Shown here: in pieces, positions 9,467 through 16,535 of the stretch
Layout of the letters: each line of letters begins with the position of its first letter
How positions within the stretch are numbered: position 1 is the first letter of the stretch
Assembly: GCA_030765725.1 (NCBI GenBank)
Contig: JAVCDF010000008.1
Location: forward strand, 1-64,000
Reading direction: 5' to 3'
Origin: Candidatus Chlorobium antarcticum
Lineage (GTDB): Bacteria > Bacteroidota > Chlorobiia > Chlorobiales > Chlorobiaceae
Length of the DNA stretch: 64,000 nucleotides
Translations under genes and position numbers: made by a program
Notes under the pieces: model-generated
Seen by the model: only the letters and a program-made list of their open reading frames with translations
Databases searched by the model: none
What the model was told of the DNA's origin: nothing

Positions 9467-9570
9467 GCCACTGAATCTTATAGCTAATAGGCATGTGGTT
9501 TCAGGCGGGGTCTGAAATGGGGCAGTCTAGCTCCCATAGCTCTGGAACCCTTCGCCCCCTTTTGATTTCA

Positions 9571-9996
9571 TCATGCCTTCAGTTTCCGCATCAAGCCGGG
9601 AATCTGTTCCCTCCATTCCAACTGTTCGGAGAGGTCTCTCCGTTCTTTTGCAAGCCAGGCGAGAACCTGACTGATGTCGTAGCGTGTTTTGCATCCGCCC
9701 AATGAACCGGGAACCGACTCGCCCTGGCGAACCTCAACGGTTGAAGGGGAACGATCCCTGTAGGACCCTGTGATTTGCGCATCTGTACCGTTTTTTGCGA
9801 TATAGTAGGCTCTGGTGGCTGCTTTGTACCCCCAGGCCTGACGCACGGCTGTTTCTATCCATGGGGTCAGTTGTTCACGAGAAACCCTCATTGCCCGCCA
9901 TTTCCTGAAATCAGACAGACGAAATGATGGCACAGCGCCTGCAGCTCGTTTTGCCGAGAGGCCTGCATGCCACATACTCGTCAAGTCAGCAAGCAT
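9571..9996 (-). CDS. Hypothetical protein
   Basis: A 141-residue open frame rich in Arg and Trp (ETAVRQAWGYKAATRAYYIAK near the middle, WLAKERRDLSEQLEWREQI near the end). I do not recognise the family. The amino-acid makeup is plausible for a real protein, and the C-terminal helix looks genuine, but there is no clear ribosome binding site at the ATG at 9996; an internal ATG (MRVSREQL) is an alternative start. It lies in the accessory region next to decayed genes and may itself be a fragment. Confidence 0.4.
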   Translation of the reverse strand: MLADLTSMWHAGLSAKRAAGAVPSFRLSDFRKWRAMRVSREQLTPWIETAVRQAWGYKAATRAYYIAKNGTDAQITGSYRDRSPSTVEVRQGESVPGSLGGCKTRYDISQVLAWLAKERRDLSEQLEWREQIPGLMRKLKA

Positions 9997-10122
9997 GGCT
10001 CATGGATGTTGCGACCTTCGTCAACCTTGTTCTTAGTCGCCAATCGGCCTGACGATCCATCATCAAGCCGTTTCTTTTTTATTTCACTCCCCTACTGGGC
10101 GCAGTTTCCGCATGACTGCGCC

Positions 10123-10181
10123 CTTCCCTATTGCGCATGCCGCACCAATACATATTTCAAACCTTCATACCTTCAGACAAT
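10123..10181 (+). repeat. Dispersed repeat A, copy 2
   Basis: Matches 1996-2054 in the same orientation at about 80 percent, with the conserved run CAATACATATTTCAAACC. It lies upstream of nothing recognisable. See copy 1. Confidence 0.55.
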
Positions 10182-10538
10182 ACTTACAGCAGACAATAAA
10201 GACTAGACCCCCTTCGCGAAACCTTCGCCTCGCCCTCATCGACATGGGCGCGATTCCCGACTGTTGTCATGATTTTCGCCACGCAAAAATACACGCCAAT
10301 AGCCGTCCACGCTTTCCATTGCCGGTCAGGGCTTGAGGCCGGCCAAGGATTGGCCTCCAATAGCATGGCGCTCAACTGACCCGGAATACGGGATCAGATC
10401 AGCACAAAGAGAGTCATAATAAAAGGACAGACGAAACCGCAGACTTGGAATTCGTAGTCAAGGCTTAGATCTTTGTGCGGTGCAGCGCACTCCCCTCCCC
10501 CGCTATCACTTGACTTGCAATACAAGAGATTTACAGCT

Positions 10539-10551
10539 CCTGCTTTGCAGG
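10539..10551. repeat. Small perfect hairpin CCTGC-TTT-GCAGG
   Basis: A 5-bp perfect stem with a TTT loop. A similar hairpin, CCGC-TTT-GCGG, occurs at 10700-10710, nested in ACCCG...CGGGT. The recurrence of the GC-TTT-GC shape in a non-coding stretch suggests a structured element, not chance, but the function is unknown. Confidence 0.35.
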
Positions 10552-10747
10552 GGCTCATCATGTAGACAATATGTCTATCAATAATGATGAAATAACTTCA
10601 ATCTCACAATAATACACAACAGAGCCGGCCATATACGCCAGCCTTCTCTGTTGAAGATGCTCGTGACGCAGGGTCACGGCTAAAGAACGGATGACATACC
10701 CGCTTTGCGGACGGGTTCATTCACTCACTCCCGGAGTGGGACGGCGA

Positions 10748-10846
10748 AGGATAGGCCAGTTTGCCTTTTGGCGCAAGGGCCGTTCGCTTCCGCTCTTCGT
10801 TTGTGCAGCTCTCTGTTCTCCCTTGCGCAAAAAGTTTGCCTGTCCT
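10748..10846. repeat. Long inverted repeat (large stem-loop)
   Basis: The left arm at 10748-10779 ends in GCGCAAGGG and pairs with CCCTTGCGC at 10820-10828; beyond this 9-bp core the pairing continues imperfectly through GTTTGCC/GGCAAAC to AGGA/TCCT. The loop of about 40 bases is rich in pyrimidines. It could be a structured RNA or the end of a lost mobile element. No T-run follows, so it is not a simple terminator. Confidence 0.45.
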
Positions 10847-10915
10847 CGGGGAAGCCTCTGTCCCCCCGGGGAATGATTTGAAGAACAATCAATAGGCAAC
10901 CTTAAACTTACCACC

Positions 10916-11014
10916 ATGACACAGACCCTGACTCTCCCGCTCTTCACCGCAGAGAACAAAACCGTTGCAATCCCCCGTTACGGAATCAAGCTGGTTGGGA
11001 GTTGCAAGGAATGA
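10916..11014 (+). pseudogene. N-terminal stub resembling RadC/JAB-domain protein
   Basis: An ATG at 10916 opens 32 codons that read MTQTLTLPLFTAENK and then PRYGIKLVGSCKE before a TGA. The YGIKLV segment resembles the strand that opens RadC-like JAB-domain proteins of plasmids and islands (often KVQLV followed by RE). If so, the rest of the gene has been lost. This is a weak match from memory of the family and could be chance. Confidence 0.25.
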
Positions 11015-11051
11015 GCGGGGTCATTAAGCATAGTCAGTGATAAACTCAACC

Positions 11052-11068
11052 GGTCACAATGTGTGACC
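11052..11068. repeat. Perfect palindrome GGTCACA-ATG-TGTGACC
   Basis: Seven-base arms separated by three bases in non-coding DNA. It has the form of a dimeric regulator site, but no gene starts close by on either strand, so it may be a relic or a chance hairpin. Confidence 0.3.
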
Positions 11069-11395
11069 AGTTGGTGCCCTCAAAATCTCGCACCTTCCTG
11101 CATGAAGGTGAAATGGGGTAGAGTTTCATTGGAAAAGGGACCAGTGTTCGGCCCCCCCCAATCGTGCAATCTGGAATCACATTCCAACACACACGGCTAA
11201 GGCAAAGCGCGGCATTCTGGTGAATACCGTACCACTGAAAAGTGTTCGAGTGATCTGGTCTAGTCCGAGAGATCATTTTCGACTAATTTTATAAGTGCAG
11301 TATGAAAATAGTCGGATTGAGGGGCCCCTATAAGGTCCTTGTCCTGAAAGCGATGAACGCAATGAAATGGAATTTGGAACGCAGTACGAACCAAA

Positions 11396-11735
11396 TCAGG
11401 CATTGATCTCTCTGTGTTTTTGCGCCTGCTCGACATAAGAACGAAGAACAGCGTTTATTTTTTTCTGATATCCCTTGCCCTGGCTGCGGAAGAACTCCAA
11501 AACCTCATAGTCTACCCGCATTATTAAGCACGGTCTTGGGGCGAGGCAGTTCCACGGTTACAGTTGACCAGTCAATGTGCATGCCGGCCTCGTCTTCGTC
11601 CTCAGCAATGGCAGCTTCAATCTCCGTTCCGGTGAGGGCAGCAGCACTCTTCCAGTCGCTGCCATCTTTACCCCGCTGTTGCTTTACCTGAAGCTCTTTA
11701 TCCGTGTATCTGACGGTATGCTCTTTCTTCGAAAT
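11396..11735 (-). pseudogene. brnA: brnA antitoxin gene, frameshifted
   Basis: On the minus strand a frame from an ATT at 11735 (a GGAGG lies just before it) reads SKKEHTVRYTDKEL, DWKSAAALTGTEIEAAI, then GMHIDWSTVTVELPRPKTVL. This is the N-terminal part of the BrnA (DUF4415) antitoxin. The frame then hits a stop; one base out of frame it continues MRVDYEVLEFFRSQGKGYQ and ends EQAQKHREINA, the typical BrnA ribbon-helix-helix C terminus. An extra A in CTTAATAATG near 11522-11531 explains the shift. The start codon is also not ATG. BrnA neutralises the RNase toxin BrnT and represses the operon; here the module is broken. The family match is strong for both halves. Confidence 0.75.
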
Positions 11736-11793
11736 CTCTTACCCTCCGAAGTGAGATAATTCTACGCATCCGGCGGAAACCGGCAGATCGAGT
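11698..11793 (-). pseudogene. brnT: brnT toxin gene, C-terminal remnant
   Basis: Upstream of, and overlapping, the brnA relic on the minus strand, one frame reads RRIISLRRVRDFEERAY and ends RQIHG before a stop at 11698. This is the characteristic C terminus of BrnT RNase toxins (RIISxRRA...EExxY), and the overlap with the start of brnA is the normal operon arrangement. An in-frame stop lies at 11794-11796, and I could not follow a continuous N-terminal half beyond 11820, so the toxin is broken by stops or shifts. Confidence 0.6.
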
Positions 11794-12225
11794 TCATTAC
11801 ACCATAAGTGCGTCCCGCCTTATCGTCCATGCCCGGCAAGCCAGCTATCACCCTTGTCGGTTGTTACATAACGCTGAGTTGGGCTATTCGGCTTTTCTGT
11901 CTCTGTCATGGCAATCCATCCGTGCTCAATTCCAGGAAGTATATGGCAATTGTAATTCTTGGAGTGTGTCGAAAACCCTATATGCTTCAGGATTTCATTT
12001 TTGGGTTATGGCTCACAACAATACTGAAGCACCCGTCCCATGGAAGAAGCAACTCCGACACCTTTGACACTGACTTCGACACTCGCGTGCTCATGAACAG
12101 GAAGAATGGTCAAAAAAAGGCGCACTGATCATCGGCTTCCTGAACAGCGGGAGCACTACACGGGTAGGGTCTGGTTCCCGGTTTATGCGTTCTTGTGCGT
12201 GTTTACCGGACCGCTATAAGGTGAT

Positions 12226-12503
12226 TTAGCCGTTTATACCGATAAGCTGCATCCGATCTGCCAGTTGGTGGAAATAATCCCTGGACCAAATATCAAGAAC
12301 CACAGTGTCCTTCAGGAAACGGGAGTGCCTGTAATTTCGGGGGCAACGGCATACATCCCCTTCCTGATGCGCAACAGCAGTCCTTCGTCTGTCATGCGCG
12401 CAATTTTGTCGTTCGGTGAAAGGTAATTGCCAATAACGGAGAGCAGCGTTCCGTGTGTCACGGGTACACTGCCAAGCGCCTTGAGCCTGTGCTCAAGCCT
12501 CAC
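12226..12503 (-). pseudogene. AbiEi-type antitoxin remnant with a foreign or shifted tail
   Basis: A GTG at 12503 opens 63 codons (MRLEHRLKALGSVPVTHGTLL, then MTDEGLLLRIRKGMYAVAPE) that match the winged-helix N terminus of AbiEi-family type IV antitoxins, which are normally about 200 residues. It stops at 12312. In another frame the sequence continues at once with FLKDTVVLDIWSRDYFHQL and ends LIGING at 12226. That tail might be the end of an AbiEii-like nucleotidyltransferase, which would mean an internal deletion removed most of both genes; this second part is a guess. The N-terminal assignment is more secure. Confidence 0.5.
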
Positions 12504-12541
12504 AGGCGGCTAACAGAAACCAAGAGGAAAGGGAAACCCTT

Positions 12542-13123
12542 TTATATGCCGCTATGGACCATTCCCCTTACTTCACAGGCTTCACGAACCTCTTCTTCTG
12601 TGAAGAGTTCGTCGTTCTCACCGCAGATGAAGTTGCCGTTGACCACTTCGGGGCACCCGGCCAGAGACATGAGCCGGTTGCCTGAGCAGTCGAAGTTTTC
12701 AACTTCTGCAGGGGCACCGACCAGGGAGGTCAGCTCATTGTTGGCGCAGGAGTAGTTGCCTGTTACAAATGCGGGGCCACCGTCAAGGGAGTCGAGCATG
12801 TTGTCGGAACAGTCGAAGTTGGCTGCAACCTCCATTGGTCCTCCCTGCAGGGTGGAGAGCTGGTTGCTGGAGCAGTTGAAGTCGCCGACTATGGGTGGGG
12901 CTCCAACGAGAGTGTTGAGGAGGTTCCCTGAGCAGTTTATGTTGATGTAGGCTCCCACAGGACCACCTTCAAGCGACTCGAGCATGTTGCTGGAGCAGTT
13001 GAAGTCCCACCGGACCTCCTGTGGGGCGCCTTCAAGGGAGGTAAGCCCTTTGTTGGAGCAGTCTATGTTGCCATCCCCTGCTGCGGGGCCCATTGCCTGG
13101 GCGAATGTGAGTTGTTCGGTCAT
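12542..13123 (-). CDS. Cysteine-bearing leucine-rich-repeat protein
   Basis: The product is 193 residues. After a short N-terminal leader (MTEQLTFAQAMGPAAGDG) it consists of seven full and one partial repeat of 20 to 21 residues with the pattern N-F-x-C-S-x-N-x-L-x-S-L-x-G-x-P-x-x-V. Every unit has one cysteine at the same place. Such short LRR proteins occur in phages and in bacterial accessory regions and usually bind other proteins; no enzyme domain is visible and no signal peptide is seen, so it is probably cytoplasmic. The C terminus is an acidic cap (FTEEEVREACEV). It follows the zinc-ribbon gene by 104 bases on the same strand. The ribosome binding site is weak. Confidence 0.75.
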   Translation of the reverse strand: MTEQLTFAQAMGPAAGDGNIDCSNKGLTSLEGAPQEVRWDFNCSSNMLESLEGGPVGAYININCSGNLLNTLVGAPPIVGDFNCSSNQLSTLQGGPMEVAANFDCSDNMLDSLDGGPAFVTGNYSCANNELTSLVGAPAEVENFDCSGNRLMSLAGCPEVVNGNFICGENDELFTEEEVREACEVRGMVHSGI

Positions 13124-13227
13124 GGTTCGTGCTGTTTGAATGCGGGTGGTTACCTGAATTGCAGAGGTAAGTTACAGGTTTCAGGCGACAATGCACACAG
13201 TGGGAGAATGTTGTGGAAGGGGGGGAC

Positions 13228-13602
13228 TCAGGTGACCATTCCGGTCTCATGAATGGAGAGCTTCCCCTTCCCGCATGATGGGCATGTTCTGCCTTGAAGT
13301 TCGCTGAACAGGGCTCCGTTGGCGGAACCGCAGTGCTGGCAGCTCCGGCCGTCTTTATCTATATCAAGGAGTGAGTCTTTCAGGCAATCCATGCAGAGCC
13401 AGCTGTGCCGCATGCCTGTTCTTTGGCGTACGAGCTCTTGAGAAGCGTCCTGCCCAAGAACCCTATAGACCTCTTTGTCTTCAAGAGGATGGCGGCAGAC
13501 AATCCGCTTCCCCTTGTCGTCAGTCACATACATCGACCCGTTTTCAGTGAATACGCCTAGGCGGAAGTAACAGGAAGAGCATTCTATTTCGTAGATGATC
13601 AT
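13228..13602 (-). CDS. Zinc-ribbon hypothetical protein
   Basis: The product is 124 residues with several paired cysteines: ECSSC (8-11), LCMDC (about 69-72), CQHCG (about 88-91) and CPSCGKG (about 110-113). These form at least two likely zinc ribbons. The middle contains a conserved-looking VTDDKGKRIVCRHP. I do not recognise the family. It starts at the ATG at 13602, 20 bases after the interrupted nucleotidase gene on the same strand, so the two and perhaps the LRR gene may have formed one transcript. No catalytic residues are apparent; a nucleic-acid or protein-binding role is only a guess. Confidence 0.65.
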   Translation of the reverse strand: MIIYEIECSSCYFRLGVFTENGSMYVTDDKGKRIVCRHPLEDKEVYRVLGQDASQELVRQRTGMRHSWLCMDCLKDSLLDIDKDGRSCQHCGSANGALFSELQGRTCPSCGKGKLSIHETGMVT

Positions 13603-13622
13603 GGGTTGTTACTGATGGGTGC

Positions 13623-14075
13623 TCACACTGCATTGATAAGGTAGCGGGTGACGCTTGGCCAGTCGGGGAAAGCAGGGCTGCCAAAGTGGATGAGTTCGCC
13701 GAGAAAGCGGTCTGATCCGTTGGCGTTATGACGGTCATCAACAAGGTAGTCGCCTGAGTTGAGGTGTTTGTTGTGACTGAGAATCAGGCGCTTGCGTGCG
13801 GCGTTGCCGAGGTGCTTTTTGACCCAGCGGAGTTTATCGCTCCAGGCGGAGGGGTTTTCCCATGGGGCGGTGGAAAGGATGTAGGTGTCGAACAGGGGCG
13901 TAAGCTCGCTGAACGCTTCAAGGGCGCCAGCCATTGGCTCCATCAGGCGGAAAATGCCGGGGGTTTCGTCATAACGGCCTTAATAGCGTTTACGGTTATC
14001 GCTTTTGAGGGCGTCAATGCCGGAACGGAAATCGACGAGGGTGTTGTCCATGTCGAGATAGAGGGTCTTCTTCAT
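13623..14075 (-). pseudogene. 5'(3')-deoxyribonucleotidase (NT5C family), in-frame stop
   Basis: From the ATG at 14075 the frame reads MKKTLYLDMDNTLVDF, with the HAD-family motif DMDNT carrying the two catalytic aspartates, and continues to KRY before a TAA at 13980-13982. Without any shift the same frame goes on GRYDETPGIFRLMEPMAG, TYILSTAPWENPSAW, LILSHNKH and DYLVDDRHNANG to 13623. These are the remaining HAD motifs of the NT5C family. The total length, 150 residues with the stop, is close to normal. So a single base change has split an otherwise intact gene, or the base is a sequencing error. A restart at the ATG at 13943 would lack the nucleophile Asp and be inactive. Confidence 0.8.
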
Positions 14076-14120
14076 ATGCTTTGCGTTTGAGGTTCGTTGG
14101 TTCACGGGTTGCATCAGAAG

Positions 14121-14160
14121 AAAGATAGGGCGGGTGGTAGGACAACGGCTGTACCAGTTG
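14121..14160 (+). repeat. Dispersed repeat B, copy 2
   Basis: Matches 2124-2163 at 35 of 40 positions, same orientation. It lies between the nucleotidase relic and the sigma-54 activator gene, at the right end of the accessory region. Confidence 0.6.
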
Positions 14161-14212
14161 GGAGGGGAATCGCCGAATTAGTGCACGAAGTGTACAGCGT
14201 ACCCTAAGGGGG

Positions 14213-16408
14213 TTAGGTGTGGTAGCGTTTGCGGAGGCCTAGTTTTTCTATGCGGGTGTAGAGGGTTTTGGGGTGGAGGGAGAGGAGCTCGGCGGCTCCG
14301 CCTTTGCCGCTGACGCGGCCTTTGGCCTGATCGAGGGCGTCGAGGATGAGGGTGCGCTCCATTTCGCGGACCTCTTCTTCGAAGACGGCCATGCTCTGTA
14401 TCCCTTTTGCGGGGTCGGGGTTGAGTGTTGCCGGAGTGCGGCTTCGGGGGGTGAGGATGGTTGAGAAGTCGAGCACGGGGCCTTCGCTGAGGATGACTGC
14501 CTGCTCTATGGCGTGGGCCAGTTCACGGATGTTGCCTTTCCATTGGCGCTCTTTGAGCTCCTGCATGTCGCGCTCGCGTATGGGGCGCTGGGGTCGGCCG
14601 AATTCACGGGCGAATTTCTGGGCGAAGTGGAGGGCGAGCATGGGAATGTCGCCGGTTCTTTCCCTGAGGGAGGGAAGGAAGATGGGGAATGCGTTGAGGC
14701 GGAAAAAGAGGTCGGCGCGGAACCGTCCGGCGGCTACCTCTTTCTGCAGGTCGCGGTTGCTTGCTGCTATGACGCGCACATTGATGGGAATAAGTTCTCC
14801 TCCACCAATGCGTTCAATTTCCCGTTCCTGGAGGACGCGGAGCATTTTTGACTGGAGTTCAAGGGGGAGCTCTCCGATTTCATCAAGGAAGATGGTGCCT
14901 CCGTCGGCGAGTTCGAACTTGCCGATACGCCGGCCGGTGGCTCCTGTGAAGCTGCCTTTTTCGTGACCGAAGAGCTCTGATTCAATAAGGGTTGCTGGGA
15001 GTGCGGCGCAGTTTACCCTTATGAGAACCCGTTCGTTGCGGGGAGAAAGGGTATGGATGGCCCGGGCGAACAGCTCTTTGCCGGTACCGGTTTCACCCTG
15101 AACCAGAACGGTGGCGTCCGTTGGAGCTACCTGGGTGACCCGCCTCAAGACGGCGGTGAGGGGGGCGCTGGTGCCAATGATCTCTTCAAAGTTGTGGACG
15201 GCGCGAATCTCTTCTTTGAGGTAGGTACGCTCCCCTTCAAGCTTGTGGCGAAGGGTATCAATCTCTTCAAATGCGAGAAAGTTCTGCAGGGCCAGGGAGA
15301 GCTGGGGAATGATGAGGTTAAGGGTGGCAAGTTCCTCTTCTTCAAAGGGTCCGCTGCTGCCGGAGATAATAAGGCCGGCGTGACTTCCTGGAGCATTCCA
15401 GAGCGAAGCGCTGATAATGGTACAGATGCCGTAGCGCTCCCGCACTTCGGAAACAAGCCGAGACTCGCGGGCAAGCTGGAGGAAGCTGTCTCCGGAGTAC
15501 ACCCCCGGGCGTTCAATAAGTTCGCGGCTGGCGCGCATGGCGTCTTCGTGTCCTGTTTGGCTCAGCCGCTCCTCCCCACTGACCGACACGAACCTGCCAT
15601 CTTCATCAGGCATAAAGTTATCCGTCACCTTCGGGCGGCCATCGTCGCCAAACACCCTGATACCGAGGAAAGCAACCGGCAGGAGTTTGCTGATCTGCTC
15701 ACAGACAGCAAGAAGCATTTTGCTGCGATCGCGAATGGTGAGAAGGGCATTATTGACGGCAAGCTGCATGGCGGTATGGGCTTCCCGCTCACGGAGTTCG
15801 TCGTAAGCAAGGGCGTTGCTGACAGCCATGGAAATGGGGGAGGTAACGGCTGCCAGGAGGTCGCGCTCGCTCTCGCTCCACTCTTTTTCATCGCGGGAAA
15901 CAAAATTCAGAAACCCTATGACCTCCCCGCCCGAAAGAAGCGGGGAAAGCACAACCTGGCGCATGCCCGCGTCGTAAAAAATTTTCAGAATGGGGTAGGG
16001 GTCGTTGCCATGGCGCTTCAGCTCATCACCAATGCTGACCGTTGTAACCGATGGCTTTGCCAGGAAGGGCTCGAACCATGAGCCGGCTATGAGCCGTCTC
16101 TCGTCAGCAAACCCTTTGCCTATGGGAACACGGAACATCTCAAAAAAAACGCCGACATGCCTACGGTCTTTGTCGAGAGTGACGATAACGGCCGAATCAA
16201 ACTTGAAAATGAGCCGGAGCTTGTCGGTGAGGGTGTGGAAGAGTTCGCGCGGGTCGCGCACACTGCCGACGGCGTCGCTGATGTACTGGGTCAGCCGGCG
16301 GGATTCAATGAGGGATGGGTCGGTCATGGTTGAGAGGAAGTATTCTTTTAATTCCTGTTTTTCAGGAACACCTTTTAAAGAATATTCCGAATATTCCAGA
16401 CTTTTCAT
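14213..16408 (-). CDS. Sigma-54-dependent transcriptional activator with two GAF domains
   Basis: The protein of 731 residues has the FhlA/NorR-like plan: two GAF sensory domains (about 35-200 and 220-380), a short coiled linker, an AAA+ domain (about 400-640) and a C-terminal Fis-type helix-turn-helix ([21 protein letters not shown]). Walker A is GETGTGKE (about 434) and Walker B is [12 protein letters not shown]. The sigma-54 contact loop reads GSFTGA instead of the usual GAFTGA. It is divergent from the tolC-usp-hlyD-emrB operon, which has a consensus sigma-54 promoter, so that operon is its probable target. The ligand of the GAF domains is unknown. An ATG at 16327 (MTDPSLIES) is an alternative start; it would leave the GAATATTC repeats at 16380-16397 outside the gene. 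Neither start has a good ribosome binding site. Confidence 0.88.
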   Translation of the reverse strand: MKSLEYSEYSLKGVPEKQELKEYFLSTMTDPSLIESRRLTQYISDAVGSVRDPRELFHTLTDKLRLIFKFDSAVIVTLDKDRRHVGVFFEMFRVPIGKGFADERRLIAGSWFEPFLAKPSVTTVSIGDELKRHGNDPYPILKIFYDAGMRQVVLSPLLSGGEVIGFLNFVSRDEKEWSESERDLLAAVTSPISMAVSNALAYDELREREAHTAMQLAVNNALLTIRDRSKMLLAVCEQISKLLPVAFLGIRVFGDDGRPKVTDNFMPDEDGRFVSVSGEERLSQTGHEDAMRASRELIERPGVYSGDSFLQLARESRLVSEVRERYGICTIISASLWNAPGSHAGLIISGSSGPFEEEELATLNLIIPQLSLALQNFLAFEEIDTLRHKLEGERTYLKEEIRAVHNFEEIIGTSAPLTAVLRRVTQVAPTDATVLVQGETGTGKELFARAIHTLSPRNERVLIRVNCAALPATLIESELFGHEKGSFTGATGRRIGKFELADGGTIFLDEIGELPLELQSKMLRVLQEREIERIGGGELIPINVRVIAASNRDLQKEVAAGRFRADLFFRLNAFPIFLPSLRERTGDIPMLALHFAQKFAREFGRPQRPIRERDMQELKERQWKGNIRELAHAIEQAVILSEGPVLDFSTILTPRSRTPATLNPDPAKGIQSMAVFEEEVREMERTLILDALDQAKGRVSGKGGAAELLSLHPKTLYTRIEKLGLRKRYHT

Positions 16409-16470
16409 AGCAGAAAGAATATCAGGAAAAGTGTCAACTGCTTCACAAAGAATATGTTATATTAATTCTT
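16380..16470. promoter_or_regulatory. Candidate activator binding sites (GAATAT repeats)
   Basis: GAATATTC occurs at 16380-16387 and again at 16389-16396, a partial copy GAATATC is at 16417-16423, and AAGAATAT...ATTCTT spans 16448-16470. They lie about 20 to 107 bases upstream of the -24 element of the tolC promoter, the distance at which sigma-54 activators usually bind. That they are the sites of the divergent activator is inference from position and repetition. Confidence 0.4.
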
Positions 16471-16485
16471 CGGGAGCAGCGATTA

Positions 16486-16501
16486 TGGCACAGGAATTGC
16501 A
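16486..16501 (+). promoter_or_regulatory. Sigma-54 (-24/-12) promoter of the tolC efflux operon
   Basis: The sequence TGGCACAGGAATTGCA matches the sigma-54 consensus TGGCAC-N5-TTGC at every conserved position. GG at 16487-16488 and GC at 16499-16500 have the required spacing. Transcription would start near 16512, leaving a leader of about 24 bases before the tolC ATG at 16536. This also rules out the in-frame ATG at 16485 as the start of tolC, because it lies inside the promoter. A sigma-54 activator is encoded divergently. Confidence 0.8.
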
Positions 16502-16535
16502 ATGTATCTACTGCACTCTTAACAACGCAGAGGCC

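Larger units (their letters stand above)
9997..11395. other. Long non-coding stretch of the accessory region
   Basis: About 1.4 kb with no convincing intact gene. It contains repeat A copy 2 (10123-10181), a run of small hairpins and one long stem (10539-10880), a 32-codon RadC-like stub (10916-11014) and a short palindrome (11052-11068), each listed separately. Short open frames on both strands lack recognisable content and plausible ribosome binding sites. I interpret the stretch as eroded mobile DNA. Confidence 0.5.

Noticed and set aside
11046-11276. 76-codon minus-strand frame starting MISRTRPDHSNTFQW
   Set aside because: Looks protein-like in part, but it matches nothing I know, runs through a palindrome, and has no neighbours or clear start site.
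11808-12128. Plus-strand frames opposite and beyond the brnT relic
   Set aside because: Composition is that of random sequence, with no ribosome binding site; they overlap the decayed toxin region.
12542-13123. Repeat array read as CRISPR-like or tandem DNA repeat
   Set aside because: The periodicity is about 60 to 63 bases with drift in DNA but constant protein pattern, so it is a coding LRR array.
13980-13982. Recoding (selenocysteine or pyrrolysine) at the stop of the nucleotidase gene
   Set aside because: The codon is TAA, which is not used for either, and the family has no conserved special residue there.
15053-16081. 342-codon plus-strand frame inside the sigma-54 activator gene
   Set aside because: It is a shadow of the real gene on the other strand, which has all the AAA+ motifs.
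16005-16535. Extension of the tolC reading frame upstream to 16005
   Set aside because: It would run through the activator gene and the sigma-54 promoter and would remove the signal peptide from the N terminus.
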